NCBI RefSeq assembly: GCF_947495205.1
Contig: NZ_CANLXV010000005.1
Location: forward strand, 186,001 to 250,000
Direction of reading: 5' to 3'
Origin: an uncultured Polaribacter sp.
Lineage (GTDB): Bacteria; Bacteroidota; Bacteroidia; Flavobacteriales; Flavobacteriaceae
Length of the DNA stretch: 64,000 nt
Shown: positions 17,175 through 25,167 of the stretch, piece by piece
Position numbering within the stretch: position 1 is the stretch's first letter
How the letters are laid out: each line of letters opens with the position of its first letter
Notes under the pieces: generated by a model
Seen by the model: only the letters and a program-made list of their open reading frames with translations
Told to the model about the DNA's origin: nothing
Databases searched by the model: none
Program-made: the position numbers and the translations under genes

Positions 17175-18458
17175 ATGAACATTCCACAAACAAGTTTTCC
17201 TAGAGTTGTAATTATTGGCGGCGGTTTTGCAGGTTTAGCAGCTGCAAGAGGTTTAGAAAAGCAAGAACTACAAGTTGTGTTATTAGACAAGCATAATTAC
17301 CATACCTTTCAACCACTACTTTATCAAGTTGCCACTGGTGGTTTAGAACCAGATTCTATTGCTTTTCCGTTAAGAAAAAGATTTAATGATGTTGCTAATT
17401 TTTACTTTAGATTGGCAGAAGTCTCTAAAATTAATCCTGCTAAAAACATAATAGAAACTAATATTGGTAATTTAGAGTATGATGAGTTGATAATTGCAAC
17501 AGGTTCTACCACTAATTTTTTTGGCAATAAAAATGTAGAAAAATATGCAATGGAAATGAAATCTATACCACAAGCTTTAAATATTAGAAGCTTGGTTTTA
17601 GAAAATTTTGAAGAAGCATTATTAACATCAAGCTTTGAAGAAAGAAAAGCATTAATGAACTTTGTTATTGTTGGTGGTGGACCAACAGGCGTAGAATTAG
17701 CAGGAGCTTTAGCAGAAATGAAAAAAGGAATTTTGCCAAAAGATTATCCAGATTTAGACATTAGGCAAATGCAAATAAACCTAATACAAAGTTCTGGCTG
17801 TTTGTTAAAAGGAATGAGTGCAAAAGCTTCTGAAAAAGCAGAAGATTTTTTAATAAATCTAGGTGTAAATGTTTGGAAAAACCTACGTGTTTTAGATTAT
17901 GATGGAAAAATAGTTACTACCAAAGGAGCAGATCATTTTAAAGCAGCAACCGTTATTTGGGCAGCAGGTGTAAAGGGAGAAACTATAAACGGTTTAAATG
18001 CAGATTGTATTGTAGAACGCGCAGAAAGAATTAAAGTAAATGCTTTTAGTAAAGTAGAAAACTACACAAATATTTATGCTATTGGAGATGTTGCTTGTAT
18101 GGCTTCAGAAAAAAAACCATTTGGCCACCCAATGATGGCACAACCTGCACTGCAACAAGGTACGTTAGTTGCTAAAAACATTATAGCCAAATTACAAAAT
18201 AAAAATGAAACACCTTTTGTGTATAATGATAAAGGTTCTATGGCTACAATTGGCAGAAATAAAGCTGTGGTAGATTTAGAAAAATGGAAATTTCAAGGAA
18301 TATTTGCTTGGTTTGTTTGGATGTTTGTACATCTTTTTTCTTTGATCGGTTTTAGAAACAAAGCCATTGTATTTTTAAATTGGGTATACAATTATATTCG
18401 ATTCGACAGGGAAACTCGCTTAATTATTAGACCTTATAAAAAGAAGGCATCAATTTAA
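17175..18458 (+). CDS. ndh: Type II NADH:quinone oxidoreductase (NDH-2), FAD-dependent
   Basis: 427 residues. FAD-binding 'VVIIGGGFAGLAAARGL' at residues 11-27, NADH-binding 'FVIVGGGPTGVELAGALAEM' near 162-181 and the FAD C-terminal motif 'IYAIGDVACMA' near 297. The C terminus has the two amphipathic/hydrophobic segments (FAWFVWMFVHLFSLIGF and a following stretch) by which NDH-2 enzymes attach to the inner membrane. Oxidises NADH and reduces quinone without proton pumping. The zinc-ribbon membrane protein gene starts 10 bp later, so it is probably part of the same operon. Confidence 0.92.
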   Translation: MNIPQTSFPRVVIIGGGFAGLAAARGLEKQELQVVLLDKHNYHTFQPLLYQVATGGLEPDSIAFPLRKRFNDVANFYFRLAEVSKINPAKNIIETNIGNLEYDELIIATGSTTNFFGNKNVEKYAMEMKSIPQALNIRSLVLENFEEALLTSSFEERKALMNFVIVGGGPTGVELAGALAEMKKGILPKDYPDLDIRQMQINLIQSSGCLLKGMSAKASEKAEDFLINLGVNVWKNLRVLDYDGKIVTTKGADHFKAATVIWAAGVKGETINGLNADCIVERAERIKVNAFSKVENYTNIYAIGDVACMASEKKPFGHPMMAQPALQQGTLVAKNIIAKLQNKNETPFVYNDKGSMATIGRNKAVVDLEKWKFQGIFAWFVWMFVHLFSLIGFRNKAIVFLNWVYNYIRFDRETRLIIRPYKKKASI

Positions 18459-18467
18459 AAAAGAAAA

Positions 18468-18779
18468 ATGGCGAATAAAAGCATGATAAAATGTGCCAAT
18501 TGTGGCCTTTTTAATACAGATACTAAAATCTGTACAAACTGTAATACTTTATTAAATCCCAGAGAAAAGGAATTAACTTTAAAAAAAGAAGCCGTTAAAA
18601 AAGCAGAAATTGCTAAAGTTATTTACGATAAAGAAAACCCTAATTTTGCAGAACGTTTAAAACAACATCCATTTTTTTTATATAAAATTATTGGTTGGAT
18701 TCTTTATTCCGCTTTTATGACCATAAGCATTATTGGCTCTGGTTTGGCATGGTTTATTGCAATGATTGCCGCTGGTTAA
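18468..18779 (+). CDS. Small membrane protein with N-terminal zinc ribbon
   Basis: 103 residues. An N-terminal zinc ribbon 'CANCGLFNTDTKICTNC' (cysteines at about 9, 12, 22 and 25), a charged helix of about 45 residues, then a hydrophobic region (about 66-101) able to form one or two membrane segments. Unknown function; zinc-ribbon membrane proteins of this kind are common and poorly studied. It is between ndh (10 bp gap) and the next membrane protein gene (1 bp gap), so it is translated as part of the ndh operon. Confidence 0.7.
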   Translation: MANKSMIKCANCGLFNTDTKICTNCNTLLNPREKELTLKKEAVKKAEIAKVIYDKENPNFAERLKQHPFFLYKIIGWILYSAFMTISIIGSGLAWFIAMIAAG

Positions 18780-18780
18780 T

Positions 18781-19134
18781 ATGAAAAATATTTTAAGAAA
18801 CTATGTGCTAATTTCTTTTTTACTGGGTAGTTTTATTTATTTTGCTTCTCAATTAAACCTGCAATTACCAAGATTTATTCGTTTTTATGCAAACGATTTT
18901 TTAATTGTACCAATTGTATTATATAGCGCTTTATGGATTTTAAAAAGAACTAAAAACAACCCTAACTACAAAATTTCTATACCTCTTATCATTTATATAT
19001 GCTTTTTGTACAGCATTCTTTTTGAATTTATTTTTCCAAATTATTTAGCAAGATATACCAAAGATTATACAGATATTCTTTTATACTTTGCTGGAGGACT
19101 TGTGTTTTATCAACTTCAAAAATTAGTAAAATGA
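18781..19134 (+). CDS. Four-helix membrane protein of unknown function
   Basis: An earlier in-frame ATG (18766) overlaps the previous gene; the ATG at 18781, one base after the previous stop, gives a sensible N terminus MKNILRNYVLISFLLG. About 117 residues with roughly four hydrophobic segments (near 8-25, 40-57, 70-88 and 100-115). It resembles the small conserved membrane proteins of flavobacteria called 'magnesium citrate secondary transporter' in some annotations, but I see no motif to support that. Its stop overlaps the next ATG (ATGA). Confidence 0.65.
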   Translation: MKNILRNYVLISFLLGSFIYFASQLNLQLPRFIRFYANDFLIVPIVLYSALWILKRTKNNPNYKISIPLIIYICFLYSILFEFIFPNYLARYTKDYTDILLYFAGGLVFYQLQKLVK

Positions 19135-19475
19135 AAACTTTTAAAATTGCAAAAGAAAATATAACGCGTTTAAACTTGGCTTTACACTATATTGAAGAGA
19201 ATTTACCCGAAAAATTAACCTTAGAAGTTATTTCAGAAAAAGCTCACTTCTCTCCCTTTCATTTTCATCGTTTATTTTCTTTAGTAATTAAAGAAACGCC
19301 TAATAATTATAGCATCAGAAAAAGGTTAGAAAAAGTAGCATCCTTTTTTTTACATCAAAAAGAAAAAACAATAACAAAAGTAGCAGAGGCTGTTGGTTTT
19401 GGTAATTTATCTTTGTTTTCTAAAGCTTTCAAGAAATTTTATGGCATTTCTCCAAATAAGTTAGATCATTTGTAA
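19131..19475 (+). CDS. AraC-type DNA-binding protein without sensor domain
   Basis: 114 residues made almost wholly of the double helix-turn-helix AraC domain: first HTH 'TLEVISEKAHFSPFHFHRLF' (about 31-50) and second HTH 'ITKVAEAVGFGNLSLFSKAFKKFYGISP' region (about 82-110), which holds the family signature. There is no N-terminal ligand domain, so it resembles the MarA/SoxS-like short activators. Translation is coupled to the preceding membrane protein by a 4-base overlap, suggesting that it regulates, or is tuned by, the ndh-linked operon. Target unknown. Confidence 0.85.
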   Translation: MKTFKIAKENITRLNLALHYIEENLPEKLTLEVISEKAHFSPFHFHRLFSLVIKETPNNYSIRKRLEKVASFFLHQKEKTITKVAEAVGFGNLSLFSKAFKKFYGISPNKLDHL

Positions 19476-19486
19476 TTGTATAAGAA

Positions 19487-19601
19487 GCTATTTCCTGCTT
19501 TCCATTATATCTTTTTTACTGGCAGTTCTCGCACAAATTTGCTGAAAAAGCAAATTCACTCAAACTGCCATTAAAAAAGGATGCCATTTCAATCAGGGCT
19601 A
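19487..19601 (-). repeat. Dispersed hairpin element, copy A
   Basis: Read on the minus strand it begins TAGCCCTGATTGAAATGGC and ATCCTTTTTT, contains GGCAGTTTGAG...GCGAGAACTGCC with an inner AATTTGCT/AGCAAATT stem, and ends AAAAAAGATATAATGGAAAG and CAGGAAATAGC. The ends recur at 32099-32240 and the middle recurs in altered form at 30461 and 59495. It lies after the AraC gene. The rest of the spacer to 19865 shows nothing recognisable. Confidence 0.75.
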
Positions 19602-19865
19602 AAACTTGTTTGCAAACTTGTGTCATTAATTAATATTTAAAGTTTTTATTTACTAAGGTGTGTCACTCTGAAATAATCTTCTATCGATTATAATTTTATG
19701 TAAGACAGTTTAAACCTAACAAACTTTATGAGGAACCTTTGAAACCTTGAAATATAAAAAACCAACAATTCAGTCTTAAAAAACAAAAATTCGGTATGTT
19801 TCTTGTTTTAAAATCTTAAAAAACATCAGATATTTACATCATCAATAACAATTAAAACAACTATC

Positions 19866-20288
19866 ATGAAAAAAATAATTTTAATAATAACAATTGTTTT
19901 TAGTGGTTTATTTACTACAAATGCGCAAGAAGCAGAAAAATTTAGTATTACAGTAAATATTACTGGCTTAGCATCTAACAAAGGCAAAGTGTTATTAGCT
20001 TTATATAATAAACAAGAAAACTTTTTAAATAAGCGTTTTAAAGGTGGTATGTCTAAAATTACAGACAAAAAAGCAACCTATGTTTTTGAAGGGGTTGTTA
20101 AAGGAGAATATGCCATTTCGTTTTTTCATGACGAAAACAATAACAATAAAATGGACACAAATTTTGTAGGAATTCCAAAAGAAGATTATGGTTGTTCTAA
20201 CAATGCAACAGGTTTTGTGGGACCACCAAAATACAAAGATGCAAAGTTTCAATTATTAGAAAACAAAGAAATTAGCATCGAAATATAA
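19866..20288 (+). CDS. Secreted DUF2141 domain protein
   Basis: 140 residues: a signal peptide (MKKIILIITIVFSGLFTTNA, cleaved before QE) and one DUF2141 domain, an Ig-like beta sandwich found in exported proteins. Family features seen are 'GKVLLALYNKQENFL', 'GEYAISFFHDENNNNKMDTN' and 'GIPKEDYGCSNNA'. The D/N-rich 'HDENNNNKMD' loop resembles a calcium-binding loop. Function unknown. It is followed by the large repeat array. Confidence 0.85.
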   Translation: MKKIILIITIVFSGLFTTNAQEAEKFSITVNITGLASNKGKVLLALYNKQENFLNKRFKGGMSKITDKKATYVFEGVVKGEYAISFFHDENNNNKMDTNFVGIPKEDYGCSNNATGFVGPPKYKDAKFQLLENKEISIEI

Positions 20289-21308
20289 AAAAACTCTAAA
20301 CTGTAATCGTAAGATTCCTACGGAATGACAAAACTGGGTGGAAACTGCGCAAAAACTGGGTAGAAACTTGTTTAAAACTGCATAAAACTAAAAAAACTGT
20401 TTGCCAAGAAAGATTAATAGCACTTAGCCTGAAACATAAAGTTTGTCTCGCTGTAAGCGTCTCACACAAAAAAGTTCTAAACTGTAATCGTAAGATTCCT
20501 ACGGAATGACAAAATTGGGTAGAAACTGCGCGAGAACTTGTTTAAAACTGCATAAAACTAAAAACTGTTTGCTAAACAAAGTTAATAGACATAGTCTATA
20601 ACATACAGTTTATCTCGCTGTAAGCGTCTCAAACAAAAAAAGCTCTAAACTGTAATTATAAGATTCCTACGGAATGACAAAACTAGGTAGAAACTAGATG
20701 AAAACTTATTTAAAACTGCGTAAAACAAAAAAAACTGTTTACTAAACCAAATTAATAGCACATAGTTTATAACATACAGTTTATCTCGCTGTAAGCGTCT
20801 CAAACAAAAAAACTCTAAACTGTAATTATAAGATTCCTACGGAATGACAAAATTGGGTGGAAACTTCGCGAGAACTTGTTTGAACTTCATAAAACTAAAA
20901 ACTGTTTGCTAAACAAAGTTAATAGCACATAGTCATAACATACAGTTTGTCACGCTGTAAGCGTCTCAAACACACAAATTCTAAACTGTAATTATAAGAT
21001 TCCTACGGAATGACAAAATTGGGTGGAAACTGAGTGGAAACTAAGCGAAAAAATTTTTGGACTGGTTAAAACTAATAAAACTGTTTTCTAAACAAAGTTA
21101 ATAGCGCATAGTTTATAACATACAGTTTGTCTCGCTGTAAGCGTCTCACACACAAAAACTCTAAACTGTAATCGTAAGATTCCTACGGAATGACAAAACT
21201 GAGTGGAAACTGCACGAAAACTTGTTTGAAACTAAGTAGAAACTGGCTAGAAACTTATTTAAAACTGCTTGAAAACGGAGCTAAAACTTATTGCAAACTG
21301 AATAAAAA
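20289..21308. repeat. Six-copy tandem array of 166-181 bp units
   Basis: Unit starts, marked by TCTAAACTGTAAT, are at 20295, 20476, 20644, 20814, 20980 and 21160, giving periods of 181, 168, 170, 166 and 180 bp; the last copy is cut at the next gene. Each unit has a conserved head with ATTCCTACGGAATGACAAA, then a variable stretch of degenerate 10-12 bp words (AAACTGGGTGG, AAACTGCG and similar), then in the five full units a conserved tail GTCTCGCTGTAAGCGTCTCA (one base different in one unit). The head (TTCC-TAC-GGAA) and tail (CGCT-GTA-AGCG) are small perfect hairpins. The array fills the whole gap between two convergent genes. No reading frame runs through it. Confidence 0.9.
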
Positions 21309-22397
21309 TTAAACTCCTAATATCTTATCAACCAAACTTTGCTTTGCGATTTCATCATTACCAAAAAGCCACTGTAAAACATTATCGCTCCAGATTTCTT
21401 CTTTTTCTGTTTCAGAAATAATATTTTTTTCAATGGCCAAATCTAAAATTTTTCCTGGATAAGAAGATTGTCTATCACTTTCCATTTCGCCTAAAGGATA
21501 AGGATCATCTAAACCCATTAAAACCTGACTTGTACCTTGTCTTTTAAACATTAAATCTAAAGAATCTGTATCGTGTACCAACGTATCAAAAAATATATTT
21601 TTATGACCAATTGCTTTTCTTGGGTGCGTTTTTCCTTCAAATAAATCGGGTCTTCCATCAAAACCTTGTATGCGTCTTCCAAGATTCATTTGTGCCAATT
21701 GGCCTCCGTGTGCAAAACATGTTCTAATATTTTTATACCTTTCTTGCATTCCATTTAAGGTGTAGTAATGATAGGCATCTCCACATTGTGCCAACATCCA
21801 AATTAAATGAAAACGCCAATTGGTATTTTCTAATTTTATCATTTTATCTCCATCATAAGGATGAATTTCTATGGCTAATTTATATTGATCTGCCAATTCA
21901 AAAATACGATCGTTTTCTTTATCAAAAACACAACGCCATTGCCCAATAGAATCCATAAAATGTGTTGGCAAACACAATACTTTTAAATCTAATTCTTCTA
22001 CACAACGTTTCATTTCATCTAAAGCACCATAAATAAAACCAGGATGCACTACAAAACCACAAGTAAATTTATCTGGATGATTCTTTTGCACTTTCCCATT
22101 AAAATCATTCTGAAAACGCAAGGCTTTTTTCATTTCTTCTAAACGCAAACCATTACCATACAATTGAGATAAATTTAAAACTACAGCATGGTCTATTTTG
22201 TTGCGTTCCATCCATTTTAATTTTTCATCTAAAAAAAAACTAGAATGTGTTACAGGTCTTTTCCAACCTTTTTGCAACATGTGTTTACGCTCATCATCTA
22301 CCCAAAAAATTTCCTTTTCCTTCATAAATTGAGGAATTTCTTCTGGATAAGGTAATAAATGAGAATGTCCGTTAATACGTAGTTTTCTTTTTTTCAT
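21309..22397 (-). CDS. 2-Amino-3-carboxymuconate-6-semialdehyde decarboxylase (ACMSD)
   Basis: A 362-residue amidohydrolase-family decarboxylase. Metal-site elements are visible: 'NGHSHLLPYP' (HxH, about 9-18), 'IEIHPYD' (about 190), 'CFAHGGQ' (about 225) and 'LMGLDDPYPLGE' (about 295), which gives the Asp. In context this is ACMSD, which removes CO2 from the unstable product of 3-hydroxyanthranilate ring opening and so sends tryptophan carbon to 2-aminomuconate rather than to quinolinate and NAD. It is the last gene of the kynurenine operon and ends at the large repeat array. Confidence 0.85.
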   Translation of the reverse strand: MKKRKLRINGHSHLLPYPEEIPQFMKEKEIFWVDDERKHMLQKGWKRPVTHSSFFLDEKLKWMERNKIDHAVVLNLSQLYGNGLRLEEMKKALRFQNDFNGKVQKNHPDKFTCGFVVHPGFIYGALDEMKRCVEELDLKVLCLPTHFMDSIGQWRCVFDKENDRIFELADQYKLAIEIHPYDGDKMIKLENTNWRFHLIWMLAQCGDAYHYYTLNGMQERYKNIRTCFAHGGQLAQMNLGRRIQGFDGRPDLFEGKTHPRKAIGHKNIFFDTLVHDTDSLDLMFKRQGTSQVLMGLDDPYPLGEMESDRQSSYPGKILDLAIEKNIISETEKEEIWSDNVLQWLFGNDEIAKQSLVDKILGV

Positions 22398-22472
22398 TTT
22401 ATTATGATTCGTTTTTTTATAACAGCTTACTTCAATCGTTCCTCATTTGTAATGATGTATTTTTTATGAACG

Positions 22473-22967
22473 CTACTCTTTTTTTAAATTTTTATGCTTT
22501 ACTAGTTTATTATATCTATCAAAAATTGCTGGCATATCTGTTTCTATATTCTCTAAAGTAAAAGCTTCTTCATATACTAAACTCGTATCTTCGTCTGCAT
22601 ACCATTGTAATTTATCTTTTACACCTGCTGGTCTAGGATATTCTATTACCAAACCTACTGTATTTGCTTTCCTTTGGGGAGAATGCGGAATTTTTGGTGG
22701 TAAAAAGAAAATTTCTCCTTCTTTAATAGCAATATCCTTTTTCTTACCATCTTCTATTACTTTTAAAATAATATCTCCTTCTACTTGATAAAAAAACTCT
22801 GGTGTTTCATTGTAATGATAATCTGTTCTGTTGTTTGGACCGCCAACAACCATTACAATAACATCTGCATCTTTCCAAACCACTTTATTACCAACTGGTG
22901 GTTTTAATAAATGACGGTGTTCATCTATCCACTTTTTAAAATTTAAAGGTTGTACTAGTTTACTCAT
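22473..22967 (-). CDS. nbaC: 3-Hydroxyanthranilate 3,4-dioxygenase
   Basis: A 164-residue cupin. Iron ligands are in 'TDYHYNETPEFFYQVEGDI' (His and Glu, about 49-67) and 'PKIPHSPQR' (His near 94). Opens the ring of 3-hydroxyanthranilate. Many bacterial versions end in a rubredoxin-like CxxC pair binding a second iron; this one has no cysteine at all in its C-terminal 50 residues, so that site is absent, as in animal-type enzymes. It lies 75 bp before the ACMSD gene and 146 bp after kmo. Confidence 0.92.
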   Translation of the reverse strand: MSKLVQPLNFKKWIDEHRHLLKPPVGNKVVWKDADVIVMVVGGPNNRTDYHYNETPEFFYQVEGDIILKVIEDGKKKDIAIKEGEIFFLPPKIPHSPQRKANTVGLVIEYPRPAGVKDKLQWYADEDTSLVYEEAFTLENIETDMPAIFDRYNKLVKHKNLKKE

Positions 22968-23113
22968 AATTAAAATTCCCTGCTAATCTTATCAAATCTA
23001 AGATACTTCTAATTGGGTTAAAATTGAAGTTATTATTGTTCTTAATATTTTATGCTTTAAAGCCAAATCTGTAAATTTTCTACTTTCTTCCTTTTGGGAA
23101 GATTATGCTAAAC

Positions 23114-24595
23114 TTAAAGGCCCGCAATTTTATCTTCTTCTAAAATAGTATTGGTTTCTGCAATTACTTTGTCTAAAACAATTTTCAATTCGTTTTTACT
23201 CATTTCTAAATGTGTGTGAACCTCATCTCCAGCAATTAAATTTAATAAAGCTTTGTCTTGTGCTCTTCCTCTTTTCATGGCTTCATTATATCCAATATGC
23301 TCATTGAACGTTACTAAAGAATATTTAGACAAATATTGTTTAGGAAATGTTTGCTCTAAATCCATTTCTATCTTACGTTTTTCTTTAAACAGCGGATTTG
23401 CAACATGATCTCTCATTTCAAAAAAGTTGTCTATTGCTAAATCTGCAATGGCATCTGTATCTTTTTTACGTTTTTTCTGATAAGTTTTAAAAACGGCTTC
23501 CCAATCTAAAACTTTTTTGCTTTCTTCAAAATGATTTAGCACTTCATCTAACACAAAAACATCTTCAAAAGAAGCATTCATTCCTTGGCCGTAAAATGGC
23601 ACAATGGCATGAGAAGAATCTCCCATTAACAGTGTTTTATTTTGATAGGACCAAGGACTGCATTTTATGGTTCCTAAAGGGCCCGTTGGATTGTTTGTAA
23701 ACTCTTCTAAGATATTAGGAATTAATGCCAAAGCATCTGGAAATTCTTTTTGGAAAAACGCTGTAATTTTTTCTTCTGAAGTTAAATTTTCGAAATTAAA
23801 TTCGCCTTCATTATAACTTAAAAATAAGGTTACTGTAAAACTACCATCCATATTTGGTAGTGCAATTAACATAAAATCGCCACGTGGCCAAATGTGTAAA
23901 TGTGCTTTACTTATTTGATGATTACCCGTTTTATCCGCAGGAATTTCTAATTCTTTGTAACCGTGATTTAAGTAGTTTTGAGAATAACTAAATAAAAATT
24001 TTCGTTCAGAAATATAACTTTTTCTTAAAGAGGAACCAGCGCCATCTGCTCCAAAAATAACGTTTGCGTTTACGGAAAACTCTTCTTTTGTATTGTAATC
24101 TTTAAAATAAGCTATTGTGTTTTCTATAGCTACATTTGTACACTTTTTATTAAAATGAATAGTTACATTTTCGTGCTTTTCTGCTTCATCTAATAAAATA
24201 GCATTTAAATCTCCTCTAGAAATGGAATTGATGTATTCATTTGCTCTACCAGAATAGTTAGATGTAAATGTATTTCCTTGTCTGTCGTGCATTAATCGTC
24301 CGAACATTGGGATACAGATTTCGCGCGCTTTTTCTTCCATACCGCACAAACGTAAAGCTTTTAAACCTCTATCTGATAATGCTAAATTGATAGATCTTCC
24401 TGCAGAAATATCTACTTTTCTTAAATCTGGTCTGCTTTCATAAACGGCAACTTTGTAACCTCTCTGGGCGAGTCTTAAAGCTAGTAAGCTTCCACATAAA
24501 CCTGCGCCGATGATTAAAATCTCGTCCCACCCCTTTACTAAGAGAAGGGCTTTATCACTCTTATAATTAACACTTAAATTATCTTTGTTCACCAT
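23114..24595 (-). CDS. kmo: Kynurenine 3-monooxygenase
   Basis: A 493-residue FAD-dependent aromatic hydroxylase converting L-kynurenine to 3-hydroxykynurenine with NADPH and O2. FAD motifs: 'ILIIGAGLCGSLLALRLA' (about 26-43), 'FGADGAGSSLRKSY' (about 180) and 'LMGDSSHAIVPFYGQGMN' (about 322-339, the GD motif). The C terminus is helical, as in family members. The start at 24595 leaves about 20 extra residues (VNYKSDKALLLVKGWDE) before the usual beginning; a GTG nearer the FAD motif is possible. It is separated from kynU by the inserted segment at 24605-25136. Confidence 0.92.
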   Translation of the reverse strand: MVNKDNLSVNYKSDKALLLVKGWDEILIIGAGLCGSLLALRLAQRGYKVAVYESRPDLRKVDISAGRSINLALSDRGLKALRLCGMEEKAREICIPMFGRLMHDRQGNTFTSNYSGRANEYINSISRGDLNAILLDEAEKHENVTIHFNKKCTNVAIENTIAYFKDYNTKEEFSVNANVIFGADGAGSSLRKSYISERKFLFSYSQNYLNHGYKELEIPADKTGNHQISKAHLHIWPRGDFMLIALPNMDGSFTVTLFLSYNEGEFNFENLTSEEKITAFFQKEFPDALALIPNILEEFTNNPTGPLGTIKCSPWSYQNKTLLMGDSSHAIVPFYGQGMNASFEDVFVLDEVLNHFEESKKVLDWEAVFKTYQKKRKKDTDAIADLAIDNFFEMRDHVANPLFKEKRKIEMDLEQTFPKQYLSKYSLVTFNEHIGYNEAMKRGRAQDKALLNLIAGDEVHTHLEMSKNELKIVLDKVIAETNTILEEDKIAGL

Positions 24596-24604
24596 AAAAT
24601 TTAT

Positions 24605-24679
24605 TTAAATATTATTTTCGGTATGAGTTTCCTTTTCTTTGGAAAGGATTAAGGATAGGATTTTGTTAAATTGTTCCAT
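24605..24679 (-). pseudogene. Duplicated 3' tail of kynureninase gene
   Basis: Reads MEQFNKILSLILSKEKETHT then ENNI and stop; the true kynU gene ends FLSLILSKGKETNTEN. The DNA similarity covers about 50 bases (24611-24660 against 25172-25221) including the stop region. This is a copy of the kynU end left on the far side of the small inserted genes, directly before kmo. It is too short to be a functional enzyme piece. Confidence 0.65.
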
Positions 24680-24779
24680 TATAAATTTTTATTACTAGAT
24701 TAATTATAATCACAATCAACAACAACATACCAGGATATGATATATAATCCCAAAACCCTTTTTCCTTTTTGTTTTTCAT
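24666..24779 (-). CDS. Possible 37-residue single-pass membrane peptide
   Basis: ATG at 24779, stop at 24666. MKNKKEKGFWDYISYPG is followed by a strongly hydrophobic run (MLLLIVIIINLVIKI) and a short tail, so a basic N terminus and one membrane helix. It lies 15 bp after the PH-like gene and overlaps the start of the kynU-tail fragment. Coding is plausible from its layout, but no homology was recognised. Confidence 0.4.
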   Translation of the reverse strand: MKNKKEKGFWDYISYPGMLLLIVIIINLVIKIYNGTI

Positions 24780-24794
24780 AAAGTATTATTTGCT

Positions 24795-25136
24795 CTAATT
24801 TAATTTATGCTTTAAATATTGATAATCTTCATATTCCAATTGAAAATCTGATACTGAAATTTCTTGTATTTTATCATCTTCATTCTGAAAACTTAACAAA
24901 TCACTTTTTGTATTAATTTTTATTTTAGAAAAATCTTTATATCTAAAATTTACTGTTATGTTATCTTTAATGCAAAACAATATTCTTTTGTCTGTAATGA
25001 TCAAATAATCGTTTTCGTTTTTCATAAATAAACTTAAAATACCAAACAATTGATATTTCCAAAAACCAATATCTCGTTTTGTTTTTATCTTAGCAATTAT
25101 TTCTTCTCCTTTAATATACTTGTAAAAAATACTCAT
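24795..25136 (-). CDS. Small PH-like domain protein inserted in the kynurenine operon
   Basis: 113 residues, no signal peptide and no convincing membrane helix beyond one moderately hydrophobic stretch (KYQLFGILSLFMK). The pattern 'NDYLIITDKRILFCIKDN...FRYKDFSKIKI' resembles the bacterial PH-like (bPH) strands of 'PH domain-containing proteins', where 'ITDKRI' is the usual tell-tale. Function unknown and with no obvious link to tryptophan breakdown. It separates kynU from kmo, and the kynU tail is repeated on its other side, so it looks like a recent insertion. Confidence 0.55.
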   Translation of the reverse strand: MSIFYKYIKGEEIIAKIKTKRDIGFWKYQLFGILSLFMKNENDYLIITDKRILFCIKDNITVNFRYKDFSKIKINTKSDLLSFQNEDDKIQEISVSDFQLEYEDYQYLKHKLN

Positions 25137-25167
25137 TTATTAAAAAACTTTTTAAGAATTTATTTGT

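Noticed and set aside
20289..21308. CRISPR array
   Set aside because: Units are about 170 bp with degraded internal words, not short exact repeats separated by unique spacers of constant length, and no cas gene is near.
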